Assembly (NCBI RefSeq): GCF_004762045.1
Contig: NZ_SJOM01000007.1
Location: forward strand, 1,455,672 to 1,519,671
From: Mycobacterium sp. DL99
GTDB lineage: Bacteria; Actinomycetota; Actinomycetes; Mycobacteriales; Mycobacteriaceae
Length of the DNA stretch: 64,000 nt
Direction of reading: 5' to 3'
Each line of letters starts with the position of its first letter. Position 1 is the stretch's first letter. The position numbers were made by a program, and so were the translations under genes. Positions 35,982 through 45,056 of the stretch are shown in pieces. The notes under the pieces were generated by a model that did not search any database, was not told the DNA's origin, and saw nothing but the letters and a program-made list of their open reading frames with translations.

Positions 35982-36683
35982 TCACCCCGTCTTGGCGGCG
36001 ATGCCGTCGAGCAGTTGGTCCAGGCCGGAACGGAATTCGGTCATCGGGTCATCGTCGGGTTGGTCGAACACCCCGCCGTCGATCGCGGCTGCCAGTGCGG
36101 GGAACCGGGTCGAGGTCACCAGGCGGCGCAGGAGTCCGGGGTACTCGCGGTCATCGACGTCGCGGGCCTCGACGGCCAGCGCCGCCGAGCCTCGCGTGAA
36201 AATCAGCACTGCGATGACCGCGGTCAGCTTCTCGCGCTCGGTCAATCCCGTGCCCGACAGGGTGGCCAAGCCGGCGTCCAGCCAGGCCAACTGGCCGGGA
36301 TCGGCGGGCAGGCCGGCTGACGCCGTCTGCAGGATCCATGGATGGCGGTGGTAGACGCCCCACAGCTCATGGGCCCAATTCGTCAGTGCGCCACGCCAAT
36401 CCGAGCCCTCGGGCGTCGTCGGCGGCGGGCCTGGTCCGGTGGCGAGCATGAACGTCACCAGCTCGTCTTTGTTGGCCACGTGCCGGTACAAGGACATGGT
36501 GCCGCACCCGAGTCGCTCGGCCAGCCGTGCCATCGACAGGGCGGCGAGCCCGTCGGAGTCGGCCAGTTCGACGGCTGCCCTGACGATCGCGTCCCGGGTC
36601 AGGCCCCGCGACCGCCGCGGCGTCGGGTCCGGTTGCCAGAGCAGGCGTAACGCGCGGGGGAGCGGGGTATCGGGGCCGGTCAT
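35982..36683 (-). CDS. TetR/AcrR family transcriptional regulator
   Basis: 233-aa regulator. The HTH is AAVELADSDGLAALSMARLAERLGCGTMSLYRHVANKDELV, and the C-terminal half resembles TetR_C_1 type domains. ATG 36683 is chosen; the in-frame TTG just before it adds one residue. It converges with the TetR gene at 35264 and is divergent from a DUF2306-like membrane protein, with two palindromes in the 70-bp gap. Control of that membrane protein is the obvious inference. Confidence 0.88.
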   Translation of the reverse strand: MTGPDTPLPRALRLLWQPDPTPRRSRGLTRDAIVRAAVELADSDGLAALSMARLAERLGCGTMSLYRHVANKDELVTFMLATGPGPPPTTPEGSDWRGALTNWAHELWGVYHRHPWILQTASAGLPADPGQLAWLDAGLATLSGTGLTEREKLTAVIAVLIFTRGSAALAVEARDVDDREYPGLLRRLVTSTRFPALAAAIDGGVFDQPDDDPMTEFRSGLDQLLDGIAAKTG

Positions 36684-36716
36684 CAAGGATCAGCGTAATC
36701 AGTGACAGCCGAATGC

Positions 36717-36750
36717 GTATGCCATACCCTTTTGCGTATGGCATACGCAA
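36717..36750. promoter_or_regulatory. Tandem palindromic operators between TetR and membrane protein genes
   Basis: Two copies of GTATG-N-CATAC: one at 36717-36727 and one at 36736-36746, the second extended to the 19-bp palindrome TTGCGTATGGCATACGCAA (36732-36750). The centres are 19 bp apart. The second copy covers the ATG at 36738, which supports use of the later start at 36753. Confidence 0.65.
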
Positions 36751-36752
36751 CA

Positions 36753-37409
36753 ATGCGCTCCACCCGGCTGGCCAGGGCGCTCGCGGTGATCGTCGTGGTG
36801 TTTCTGGCGTATTCGATACCGCCGTATCTGACCGGCGGCACCCGGGTGCAGTCCACCTTCGGGCTGCACTATCCGCTGCTGGTCGGGCACGTTCTCTTCG
36901 CGAGCACGGCGATGGTGTGCGCGGTGGCGCAGATCTGGCCGGGCCTGCGGCATCGTCACCCGGTCCTGCACCGGCGTACCGGACGCGTCTATGTCGCGAT
37001 GGCGATCCCGGCGGCCGTCTGCGCCGTGGTGATCGGGGCGGCGACGCCGTTCGGCCCGCTGGTGCGGGCCAGTGACGTCGCTCTCGGGGTGCTGTGGCTC
37101 TGGTTCACCGTCGACGGCTTCGTTGCGGGGCGGCAGCGCCGGTTCGGTGCACATCGACGCCAGATGCTGCGCAGTGCGACGCTGACGATGTCGATCATCA
37201 CCAACAGGATCTGGACGCCGGTGCTGTACCCGGGTTTCGAGCCGTTGCGCGACAGCGTCTTCGGCGGGAGCGAGGAGAAGTATCTCTGGGTGGTCGCGGG
37301 TATGGGCGCCTGGCTGGGCTGGACGCTTCCGCTCCTGCTGCTGCAGTGGTGCATGGGTCGACAGGCGGCGCGCACCCGGGCCCAGCCGCCGTCACTGAGC
37401 GGGGTCTGA
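36753..37409 (+). CDS. DUF2306-like membrane protein
   Basis: 218-aa integral membrane protein with about six hydrophobic segments, the first being LARALAVIVVVFLAYSIPPYL. His/Arg-rich loops (RHRHPVLHRRTGRVYV) and RRFGAHRRQMLRSATLTMSIITNRIW are typical of the DUF2306 family, whose function is unknown. ATG 36753 is preferred because the alternative ATG 36738 lies inside an operator palindrome; neither has a good ribosome-binding site, so leaderless translation is possible. It is probably controlled by the divergent TetR. Confidence 0.78.
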   Translation: MRSTRLARALAVIVVVFLAYSIPPYLTGGTRVQSTFGLHYPLLVGHVLFASTAMVCAVAQIWPGLRHRHPVLHRRTGRVYVAMAIPAAVCAVVIGAATPFGPLVRASDVALGVLWLWFTVDGFVAGRQRRFGAHRRQMLRSATLTMSIITNRIWTPVLYPGFEPLRDSVFGGSEEKYLWVVAGMGAWLGWTLPLLLLQWCMGRQAARTRAQPPSLSGV

Positions 37410-37937
37410 GGTGGCAGTGATCCGATCGATCACTGCCAGCAATCCGTCGTCCTGGTCGGCCTCCACGATGTGGCCGCCGAGTGCGCGGTGCAGCGCGCTG
37501 TAGTACAGCCCGTCGCCCATCAGCTTTACCGCGCGGGCCACGTCGAGATCGCCGAGTGCGTCGTGCAGGACGTTCAGCCAGTCGGCCGAGACGGCCTCGA
37601 TGACCGTCCGTGCGTGACTGTCACCTGCCTGCTGCAACCGGGACACCGCCACCAGGGTCCGATCGAGCGGCGTGCCCGCGTAGTGCGAGGACCGGATGTA
37701 GTAGCGGGCGGGCCCCTCCGCGGCTGTCAGCATCGCTTGCACATCCTCGGCCGCCAGCGCCAGAAGTCGGTCGCACAATGCGGCGGCGAGACGGTCCTTG
37801 GACGGAAAGTGGTAGAGCAGACCGCCTTTCGACACGCCCGCTTTGGCGGCCACCGCGTCGAGGGTGGCGTAGCGCTCGCCTTCGACGGCTAGTACGTCCT
37901 CGTAGGCGTCGAGGATGCGGTCCCGCGACGAAGCCAT
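37392..37937 (-). CDS. TetR/AcrR family transcriptional regulator
   Basis: 181-aa regulator with the HTH DAYEDVLAVEGERYATLDAVAAKAGVSKGGLLYHFPSKDRL at the N-terminus. The C-terminal domain is shorter than in its neighbours. It is divergent from an MFS transporter, with a perfect 24-bp palindrome in between, the classic arrangement of an efflux pump and its repressor. It converges on and overlaps the DUF2306-like gene by 18 bp. Confidence 0.9.
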   Translation of the reverse strand: MASSRDRILDAYEDVLAVEGERYATLDAVAAKAGVSKGGLLYHFPSKDRLAAALCDRLLALAAEDVQAMLTAAEGPARYYIRSSHYAGTPLDRTLVAVSRLQQAGDSHARTVIEAVSADWLNVLHDALGDLDVARAVKLMGDGLYYSALHRALGGHIVEADQDDGLLAVIDRITATSDPAQ

Positions 37938-37964
37938 TCCGAGAGCTTACGACAACACGGTGGA

Positions 37965-37988
37965 ACTATACCGTCTGGACGGTATAGT
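37965..37988. promoter_or_regulatory. TetR operator between regulator and MFS transporter
   Basis: Perfect 24-bp palindrome: ACTATACCGTC (37965-37975), two central bases TG, and GACGGTATAGT (37978-37988). It lies between the divergent TetR gene and MFS gene and is a textbook TetR-family operator. Confidence 0.75.
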
Positions 37989-38030
37989 AAGTCCGGGTCA
38001 CGTCGGTCGAGTCACATGGAGAAGAGGGTC

Positions 38031-39257
38031 ATGCGGGTGTATCGCGACGTGCTCCGGACCCCGGGCGTGCTGAACGTGACTGCTTCCCAGTTGTTCGCCC
38101 GCCTGCCGTTGGGCATGCTCAACCTGGCGATCCTCCTTCACGTCCAGTCCAAGACCGGGTCTTACGCACTGGCCGGTGCTGCTGTGGCATGCGTCTGCAT
38201 CGGGGAAGCGCTGGCGATGCCCGTGACCGCGCGCCTCGCCGGCCGAGCCATGACGATGATCCTGATCATTGCGGCCCTGACGAACGGCGCCGCCATGCTG
38301 GCGCTGGCGTTCGCCGGTGCCTCTGAGCCGCTGCTGCTGATGCTCGGGGTGCTCGTCGGCGCATCCGTGCCGCCGCTGATGCCGGTGGTTCGGGCGCTCT
38401 ACCCACAGCTGGTGCCCAGCGACGGGGTCCGCGCGTTGTTCGCGTTCGATACCACTGCGCAGGAACTGATCTGGGTTGTCGGCCCGGTGGCCACGACCTT
38501 CCTGGCCTCGACGCTGTCGACCGCCATCCCGTTGGTGGTGTCCGCGAGCGTCACCGTCGCCGGCACCGGATGGTTTCTGCTGAGCGCCAGGCACCTTCGG
38601 CCCCAGAGGGGCAGTGGCGCGTCTGCATTCGGCCGGGTGGTCGCCAACCGTGCGGTCATCCTCGCGATGGTCGCGAGCCTCGCGCTCGTCGCGTCGTTCA
38701 TGGCACTGGAAGTCGGCGTCGTCGCCGCCCTCGGACGCACCGGTGTCACCGCCGGTCTGGCGATCGCGGTGGCAAGTGTGGGGTCCCTGGTCGGCGGCTT
38801 GGCGTTCGGACACCGGCGATTCGGGCTCGCCGGCCTCGTGGCGGCGCTGGGAATCGTGGCCGCCGGGACGGCCGTGTTCGGCCTCGTCGACAATCTGCTC
38901 CTGCAGTTCTGCGCATTGTTCGTATCCGGATTGGGTTTCGCCCCGGCGATGTCCGCGCTGTATCTCATGGTGTCGCGCGAGATCGAAGAACATTCGGCGG
39001 CAGAGGCGTTCGGTTGGCTCAACAGTGCGGCACTCGTGGGCGGGGCCGCGGGTACGGCCCTCGCCGGCGTGGCCGCCGACGCGCACGGTGCATCCGGTGC
39101 CGTCGTGGTGTCGGCGGTGCTGGCCACCCTGGCCGTGGGCTCCCCGGTCGTGGCTCGGATGGCCGGTCCGCTAAGGGGTCTCAGCGATCAACCGGATGCG
39201 GGACATTACCCGCCGGCAACGTCAATTTCCCCGGTAAACGCCGGCGAGCAGGTGTAA
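38031..39257 (+). CDS. MFS transporter
   Basis: About 408-aa major facilitator superfamily protein with twelve predicted membrane segments. The first is LPLGMLNLAILLHVQ, and the loop after segment 2 has the shortened MFS motif (PVTARLAGRAM). FVSGLGFAPAMSALYLMVSREIEEH is a typical late segment and loop. The ATG at 38031 is chosen because GGAGAAGAGG lies just upstream; ATG 38016 lacks one. It is divergent from its likely repressor, a TetR protein. Drug efflux is plausible, but the substrate is unknown. Confidence 0.88.
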   Translation: MRVYRDVLRTPGVLNVTASQLFARLPLGMLNLAILLHVQSKTGSYALAGAAVACVCIGEALAMPVTARLAGRAMTMILIIAALTNGAAMLALAFAGASEPLLLMLGVLVGASVPPLMPVVRALYPQLVPSDGVRALFAFDTTAQELIWVVGPVATTFLASTLSTAIPLVVSASVTVAGTGWFLLSARHLRPQRGSGASAFGRVVANRAVILAMVASLALVASFMALEVGVVAALGRTGVTAGLAIAVASVGSLVGGLAFGHRRFGLAGLVAALGIVAAGTAVFGLVDNLLLQFCALFVSGLGFAPAMSALYLMVSREIEEHSAAEAFGWLNSAALVGGAAGTALAGVAADAHGASGAVVVSAVLATLAVGSPVVARMAGPLRGLSDQPDAGHYPPATSISPVNAGEQV

Positions 39258-39312
39258 TCTCCTCCGCGATCAGTCTTACCGGTGCTGAATCGCCTACCGG
39301 AGTGAGGTCGCC

Positions 39313-41664
39313 ATGGCAACCGAGTTCAACGGCAAGATCGAACTGGACATCAGGGATTCCGAACCGGACTGGGGGCCCTACGCGGCACCCACCGCCGTCG
39401 AAAATGCCCCCAACGTCCTGTACCTGGTGTGGGACGACACCGGTATCGCCACCTGGGACTGTTTCGGTGGCTTGGTGGACATGCCCGCGATGAGCCGCAT
39501 CGCCGAACGCGGAGTTCGGCTGTCACAGTTCCACACCACGGCGCTGTGCTCGCCCACCCGCGCCTCACTGCTCACCGGACGTAACGCCACCACGGTCGGG
39601 ATGGCCACCATCGAGGAGTTCACCGACGGATTCCCCAACTGCAACGGCCGGATTCCGTACGAGACCGCCCTGCTCCCGGAGGTCCTCGCCGAGAACGGTT
39701 ACAACACATACTGCGTCGGCAAGTGGCATCTGACTCCGTTGGAAGAATCCAATCTTGCTGCCACCAAACGGCATTGGCCGTGCTCGCGCGGGTTCGAACG
39801 GTTCTACGGCTTCATGGGCGGCGAGACCGATCAGTGGTATCCGGACCTGGTGTACGACAACCATCCGGTCGAACCGCCGGCGACGCCCGAGGAGGGCTAT
39901 CACCTGTCGCAGGACCTGGCCGACAAGACCATCGAGTTCATCCGCGACGCCAAGGTGATCGCCCCCGACAAACCCTGGTTCACCTACCTGTGCCCAGGAG
40001 CCGGCCATGCCCCGCACCATGTGTTCAAAGAGTGGGCCGACCGGTATGCCGGGCGGTTCGACATGGGCTACGAGGCCTACCGCAACGTCGTGCTGGAGAA
40101 TCAGAAACGGCTGGGTATCGTGCCGCCCGACACGGAGCTGTCGCCGGTCAACCCCTACGCGGATGTCAAGGGGCCCAACGGTGAATCGTGGCCCCCGCAG
40201 GACACCGTCCGGCCGTGGGAATCGTTGTCGACCGATGAGAAGCGGCTGTTCGCCCGGATGGCCGAAGTGTTCGCCGGGTTCCTGTCCTACACCGATGCCC
40301 AGATCGGCCGGGTGCTGGACTTCCTGGAGGAGACAGGACAGCTCGACAACACGATCATCGTGGTGATCTCCGACAACGGGGCCAGCGGCGAGGGTGGGCC
40401 GAACGGGTCGGTCAACGAGACGAAGTTCTTCAACGGCTATATCGACACCGCCGAGGAAGGGCTCAGGTTCATCGACCGGTTGGGCTCGCCGGAGACCTAC
40501 AACCACTACCCGATCGGGTGGGCGATGGCGTTCAACACGCCCTACAAGCTGTTCAAGCGCTACGCCTCGCATGAGGGTGGAATCGCCGACACCGCAATCA
40601 TCTCCTGGCCCAACGGCATCGGTGCCCACGGTGCGGTGCGCGACAACTACATCAACGTCTGCGACATCACCCCGACGATCTACGACCTACTCGACATCAC
40701 CCCGCCCGCGAGCGTGCGCGGGGTTCCGCAGAAGCCGCTGGACGGTATGAGCTTCAAGGTGGCCCTGGACAATCCGGACGCGCCGACGGGCAAGGAGACC
40801 CAGTTCTACACCATGCTCGGCACCCGCGGAATCTGGCACAGAGGCTGGTTCGCCAACACTGTCCATGCGGCCACCCCGTCGGGCTGGTCCCACTTCGATG
40901 CCGACCGCTGGGAGCTGTTCCACATCGAAGCCGACCGGAGTCAATGCCACGATCTGGCCGCCGAACATCCGGATAAACTCGCCGAACTCAAGGAGCTGTG
41001 GTTCAGCGAAGCTGACAAGTACAACGGGCTGCCGCTGGCCGACCTCAACATCCTCGAGACGATGACCCGGTGGCGGCCCTACCTGGTCGGCGAGCGGTCC
41101 CGCTACACCTACTACCCGAACACCGCGGAAGTCGGCCTGGGGGCGGCCGCCGAACTGCGCGGGCAGTCGTTCACCGTGCTCGCCGATGTCACCGTGGACG
41201 GCGCCGACACGCAGGGCGTCTTGTTCAAGCAGGGCGGCGCACACGGCGGTCACGTGCTGTTCCTCGCCGACGGGCGGTTGCACTACGTCTACAACTTCCT
41301 CGGTGAGCACGAGCAGTCACTGGTCTCGCCGGATCCGATCCCATTGGGACGGCACATCTTCGGTGTGCAGTACCAGCGCACCGGCACCGTCGAGGGCAGC
41401 CATACCCCACTCGGGGACACCACCCTGTACGTCGACGATGCCGCGGTGGCCACGCTGGACGGAATGCAAACGCACCCCGGCATGTTCGCGCTCGCCGGGG
41501 GCGGTATCTGCATCGGCCGCAACACGGGATCGGCGGTGTCGCAGCAATACCGGGCTCCGTTCGCCTTCACCGGCGGCACCATCGGGCAGGTCACCGTGGA
41601 CTTGTCGGGCGAGCCATATCAGGACCTCGAGCGGGAACTCGCCGTCGCGTTCTCCAAGGACTGA
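39313..41664 (+). CDS. atsA: Arylsulfatase AtsA
   Basis: 783-aa sulfatase hydrolysing sulfate esters, homologous to mycobacterial AtsA. The modification and active-site motif CSPTRASLLTGR starts at Cys79, which must be converted to formylglycine. Other motifs are VWDDTG (metal), GKWHLTP, and ISDNGASGEGG. The C-terminal region after about residue 600 is a beta-rich extension (GQSFTVLADV, LYVDDAAVATLDG). GAGTGAGG precedes the ATG. The formylglycine-generating enzyme that would activate it is two genes downstream. Confidence 0.93.
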   Translation: MATEFNGKIELDIRDSEPDWGPYAAPTAVENAPNVLYLVWDDTGIATWDCFGGLVDMPAMSRIAERGVRLSQFHTTALCSPTRASLLTGRNATTVGMATIEEFTDGFPNCNGRIPYETALLPEVLAENGYNTYCVGKWHLTPLEESNLAATKRHWPCSRGFERFYGFMGGETDQWYPDLVYDNHPVEPPATPEEGYHLSQDLADKTIEFIRDAKVIAPDKPWFTYLCPGAGHAPHHVFKEWADRYAGRFDMGYEAYRNVVLENQKRLGIVPPDTELSPVNPYADVKGPNGESWPPQDTVRPWESLSTDEKRLFARMAEVFAGFLSYTDAQIGRVLDFLEETGQLDNTIIVVISDNGASGEGGPNGSVNETKFFNGYIDTAEEGLRFIDRLGSPETYNHYPIGWAMAFNTPYKLFKRYASHEGGIADTAIISWPNGIGAHGAVRDNYINVCDITPTIYDLLDITPPASVRGVPQKPLDGMSFKVALDNPDAPTGKETQFYTMLGTRGIWHRGWFANTVHAATPSGWSHFDADRWELFHIEADRSQCHDLAAEHPDKLAELKELWFSEADKYNGLPLADLNILETMTRWRPYLVGERSRYTYYPNTAEVGLGAAAELRGQSFTVLADVTVDGADTQGVLFKQGGAHGGHVLFLADGRLHYVYNFLGEHEQSLVSPDPIPLGRHIFGVQYQRTGTVEGSHTPLGDTTLYVDDAAVATLDGMQTHPGMFALAGGGICIGRNTGSAVSQQYRAPFAFTGGTIGQVTVDLSGEPYQDLERELAVAFSKD

Positions 41665-41674
41665 AGGGCTGTCG

Positions 41675-42376
41675 ATGAGAGTGAACGCGATCAGAGTGGG
41701 CGCCGGTGCGTTGACGCTGCTGGCATTGTCGGGCTGCGGGGGCGGCGTCGACATCGCGGATCCGCTCGCTCCCACCACGACCTCGGCGGGGCCTGTCACG
41801 ACGCTTCCCGTGACAACACCTCAGCGGGAACGGCCGTCGGAGTTCGCCGTGCCTGCTTACGGCGTCGAGCCGACCACCACAAGGGTGCTGGCCGCCGGCG
41901 AGGTCACCTGCCCGCCCCCGGCCGGCCCGACCCTCACCGCCGGGAGCCAGGCGCCCGGCTCGCCGACGCTCACCGTCGCCGTGCCCGAAGGGTTCACCGA
42001 GGTGACACCGCATGCGGCAGCGGTACGGCTGACCGGCCCGGCGGGGATGACCGCCGAGATCACGCTCACCCCGACGACGCGGACCGCCCGGGCAGATTTT
42101 GAGCAGTACGCCGGCGACCGCGTCGCGAAGTACCCGATCAACAGTGTCAGCGTGCTCCCCGGTGACCTGTGCGGGTACAGCGGGCAGAAGCTGATGGGCA
42201 CCCTGGCGGAGCGGCCCGGAAAGGGCATCGAATACGCCGACCGGATCGTTCACGTATGGACCAATCAGGGGGCTTTCCTGGCCGTCGTGCGCCTCGAAGC
42301 CCCGAGTGAAACGCCGGGATTCGACGAAGCCAGGACGGCGATGCTGGCAGACTTCGGAATCACGATGCCGGGCTGA
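41675..42376 (+). CDS. Putative lipoprotein
   Basis: 233-aa predicted lipoprotein. It has a short basic N-terminus, hydrophobic core (VGAGALTLLAL) and lipobox ALSGC. A Thr/Pro-rich linker follows, then a beta-rich domain with TVAVPEGFTEVTPHAAAVRLTGPAGM, which resembles the LpqN/LpqT-like lipoproteins of mycobacteria only loosely. It lies 10 bp after atsA and 35 bp before the FGE gene, so it is probably co-transcribed. The function is unknown. Confidence 0.78.
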   Translation: MRVNAIRVGAGALTLLALSGCGGGVDIADPLAPTTTSAGPVTTLPVTTPQRERPSEFAVPAYGVEPTTTRVLAAGEVTCPPPAGPTLTAGSQAPGSPTLTVAVPEGFTEVTPHAAAVRLTGPAGMTAEITLTPTTRTARADFEQYAGDRVAKYPINSVSVLPGDLCGYSGQKLMGTLAERPGKGIEYADRIVHVWTNQGAFLAVVRLEAPSETPGFDEARTAMLADFGITMPG

Positions 42377-42411
42377 ATCGGCCGATGCCGGGCCCGACTA
42401 GCCTCGGTGCC

Positions 42412-43314
42412 GTGGTCACCGAACTCGTCGCGCTTCCCGGCGGGACCTTCCAGATGGGTTCGACGGCGTTCTACCCCGAGGAGGCCCCGGTCCACTCCGC
42501 GACCGTCGCCGCATTCGCCATCGAGAAGCATCCCGTGACCACCGCCCAGTTCGGCGAGTTCGTCGCGGCCACCGGGTACGTCACGATCGCCGAACGGCCG
42601 ATGGACCCGGCGCTGTATCCCGGGGTGGACGAGGCCGATCTGGTGCCCGGGGCCCTGGTGTTCAGGCCGACCGATGGCCCCGTCGACCTGCGGGACTGGC
42701 GGCAGTGGTGGGACTGGGCGCCCGGCGCCGACTGGCGCCACCCGTTCGGGCCCGATCGCGACGCTGCCGCCCCCGAGCACCCCGTCGTACAGGTGGCCTA
42801 TCCCGACGCCGCGGCCTACGCGGCCTGGGCCGGGCGCCGGCTCCCCACCGAGGCGGAATGGGAGTACGCGGCGCGTGGGGGAGTCGAGGGGATCTACGCG
42901 TGGGGCGACGAGGTGACCCCCGGCGGAGCGCTCATGGCCAATACGTGGCAGGGCCGGTTCCCGTATCGCAACGACGGTGCGCTCGGCTGGCACGGCACCT
43001 CGCCGGTCGGCAGCTTCCCGGCGAACGCGTTCGGTCTTCTCGACATGATCGGCAACGTGTGGGAGTGGACCACCACGCGGTTCACCGGGCAGCACCGGTT
43101 GGCGGCCGACGCCCCGGCGTGCTGCCCACCTGCGGGATCCGCCCGGCCGGCGACGCCGGAGTTGGTGGCGGATCCGACCGTTAACCAGGTGCTCAAGGGT
43201 GGTTCGCACCTATGTGCACCGGAGTACTGTCACCGGTACCGTCCAGCAGCCCGGTCACCGCAGTCGCAGGACAGCTCGACGACGCACATCGGGTTTCGCT
43301 GCGTGGCGAGCTGA
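42412..43314 (+). CDS. Formylglycine-generating enzyme (sulfatase-modifying factor)
   Basis: About 300-aa FGE-sulfatase-domain protein that oxidises the active-site Cys of sulfatases such as AtsA to formylglycine. The whole length follows mycobacterial FGE (Rv0712-type): LPGGTFQMGST, EAEWEYAARGG, LDMIGNVWEWTT, and the copper-binding active-site pair in SHLCAPEYCHRYRPAARS with GFRC at the end. GTG 42412 is chosen because the family starts with (V/L)TELV-LPGG; 42385 would add nine residues. It lies in the same cluster as its likely substrate protein AtsA. Confidence 0.92.
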   Translation: MVTELVALPGGTFQMGSTAFYPEEAPVHSATVAAFAIEKHPVTTAQFGEFVAATGYVTIAERPMDPALYPGVDEADLVPGALVFRPTDGPVDLRDWRQWWDWAPGADWRHPFGPDRDAAAPEHPVVQVAYPDAAAYAAWAGRRLPTEAEWEYAARGGVEGIYAWGDEVTPGGALMANTWQGRFPYRNDGALGWHGTSPVGSFPANAFGLLDMIGNVWEWTTTRFTGQHRLAADAPACCPPAGSARPATPELVADPTVNQVLKGGSHLCAPEYCHRYRPAARSPQSQDSSTTHIGFRCVAS

Positions 43315-43351
43315 GGCCAGGACCCACGCTCGACGGGTAAAGTGCCGCGAT

Positions 43352-43380
43352 TTGGCGCATTCGCCGTGCTCACCTACTAT
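43352..43380 (+). promoter_or_regulatory. spc operon promoter (sigma-A type)
   Basis: TTGGCG (43352-43357) and TACTAT (43375-43380) with a 17-bp spacer, about 130 bp before rplN. The sequence GGGTTGCCTTG starts 5 nt after the -10, the same as at the S10 promoter. This gives the spc genes their own promoter, as needed because they are 17 kb away from the S10 operon. Confidence 0.65.
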
Positions 43381-43510
43381 GTAGGGGTTGCCTTGGGCAG
43401 ACCTCGGTTGACTGCTGTTTTGAGTCAGCTCTGCGTGCCCTTCGGAAACAAAGACCGCGCACGTCCAGGTCGGTATCTGGCGTGCATACAAATCCAGGTC
43501 AGGAGATCGA

Positions 43511-43879
43511 GTGATTCAGCAGGAATCGCGGTTGAAGGTCGCCGACAACACGGGCGCCAAGGAAATCTTGTGCATCCGCGTGCTCGGTGGCTCATCGCGA
43601 CGCTATGCCGGTATCGGCGACATCATCGTCGCGACCGTCAAGGACGCCATCCCGGGCGGCAACGTCAAGCGTGGCGATGTCGTCAAGGCCGTCGTGGTGC
43701 GCACCGTCAAGGAGCGCCGCCGCGCCGACGGCAGCTACATCAAGTTCGACGAGAACGCCGCCGTCATCATCAAGGCCGACAACGACCCCCGCGGCACCCG
43801 CATCTTCGGGCCGGTCGGTCGCGAACTGCGCGAGAAGAAGTTCATGAAGATCGTCTCGCTGGCTCCGGAGGTTTTGTAA
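43511..43879 (+). CDS. rplN: 50S ribosomal protein L14
   Basis: 122-aa L14, part of the intersubunit bridge. [27 protein letters not shown] and [24 protein letters not shown] are diagnostic. GTG start with AGGAGATC upstream. It is the first gene of the spc operon, directly before rplX. Confidence 0.98.
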   Translation: MIQQESRLKVADNTGAKEILCIRVLGGSSRRYAGIGDIIVATVKDAIPGGNVKRGDVVKAVVVRTVKERRRADGSYIKFDENAAVIIKADNDPRGTRIFGPVGRELREKKFMKIVSLAPEVL

Positions 43880-44197
43880 ATGAAGGTCCACAAGGGCGAC
43901 ACCGTGCTGGTGGTCTCGGGTAAGGACAAGGGCGCGAAGGGCAAGGTCATCGAGGCCTACCCGACCCGCGACAAGATCCTGGTCGAGGGCGTCAACCGGA
44001 TCAAGAAGCACACCGCGCAGTCACAGAACGAGCGCGGCGCATCGTCGGGCGGCATCGTCACCCAGGAAGCCGCGATCCACGTGTCCAACGTGATGGTCGT
44101 CGATTCCGACGGCAAGCCGACTCGTGTGGGTTACCGCGTCGATGAAGAGACCGGCAAGAAGGTCCGCATCGCCAAGACCAATGGCAAGGACATCTGA
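43880..44197 (+). CDS. rplX: 50S ribosomal protein L24
   Basis: 105-aa L24, an assembly initiator with a KOW domain ([38 protein letters not shown]). It follows rplN directly and overlaps rplE by one base. Confidence 0.98.
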   Translation: MKVHKGDTVLVVSGKDKGAKGKVIEAYPTRDKILVEGVNRIKKHTAQSQNERGASSGGIVTQEAAIHVSNVMVVDSDGKPTRVGYRVDEETGKKVRIAKTNGKDI

Positions 44198-44760
44198 TGA
44201 CCGCACCTGAGAAGGTTCAGCCTCGGCTCAAGCAGCGCTACCGCGAAGAGATCCGTGAGTCGCTGAACAAGCAGTTCGAGTTCGACAACGTCATGCAGAT
44301 CCCGGGCGTCGTCAAGGTTGTCGTCAACATGGGCGTCGGCGACGCCGCCCGCGACGCCAAGCTGATCAACGGCGCGGTTGCCGATCTGGCCCTGATCACC
44401 GGCCAGAAGCCGGAGATCCGCAAGGCCCGCAAGTCCATTGCACAGTTCAAGCTGCGTGAGGGCATGCCCATCGGCGCGCGCGTCACGCTGCGCGGCGACC
44501 GGATGTGGGAGTTCCTGGACCGGCTGATCTCCATCGCCCTGCCCCGTATCCGCGACTTCCGCGGCCTGAACGGCAAGCAGTTCGACGGCACCGGTAACTA
44601 CACCTTCGGCCTCAACGAGCAGTCGATGTTCCACGAGATCGACGTCGATTCCATCGACCGTCCCCGCGGCATGGACATCACCGTGGTCACCTCGGCGACC
44701 AACGACGACGAAGGCCGTGCGCTGCTGAAGGCGCTGGGCTTCCCCTTCAAGGAGAACTGA
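44197..44760 (+). CDS. rplE: 50S ribosomal protein L5
   Basis: 187-aa L5, which binds 5S rRNA and contacts the P-site tRNA. Typical stretches are [46 protein letters not shown] and RDFRGLN. It sits in the usual place between rplX and the S14 gene. Confidence 0.98.
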   Translation: MTAPEKVQPRLKQRYREEIRESLNKQFEFDNVMQIPGVVKVVVNMGVGDAARDAKLINGAVADLALITGQKPEIRKARKSIAQFKLREGMPIGARVTLRGDRMWEFLDRLISIALPRIRDFRGLNGKQFDGTGNYTFGLNEQSMFHEIDVDSIDRPRGMDITVVTSATNDDEGRALLKALGFPFKEN

Positions 44761-44764
44761 GCAC

Positions 44765-44950
44765 ATGGCAAAGAAGGCGTTGATCTACAAGGCCAACAAG
44801 AAGCCCAAGTTCGCGGTTCGCGCGTACACGCGGTGCAACAAGTGCGGTCGCCCGCACTCGGTTTACCGCAAGTTCGGGCTGTGCCGTATCTGCCTGCGCG
44901 AGATGGCGCACGCGGGTGAGCTGCCCGGCGTGCAGAAGTCCAGCTGGTAA
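44765..44950 (+). CDS. rpsZ: 30S ribosomal protein S14, type Z (zinc-binding)
   Basis: 61-aa short S14. It carries four zinc-ligand cysteines in [20 protein letters not shown], which marks the type Z, C-plus form that mycobacteria replace by a C-minus paralog under zinc starvation. It follows rplE by 4 nt. Confidence 0.97.
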   Translation: MAKKALIYKANKKPKFAVRAYTRCNKCGRPHSVYRKFGLCRICLREMAHAGELPGVQKSSW

Positions 44951-45056
44951 CACCCAGCAGGCACCGCGCGCGAGCGCAGCAGACCACAGACCAATCCAAA
45001 CAGGTTGCGGAAGGCCCTGAAGAGGGAACCGCCGCGAGGAAGGTGAGCCGGTTGTC

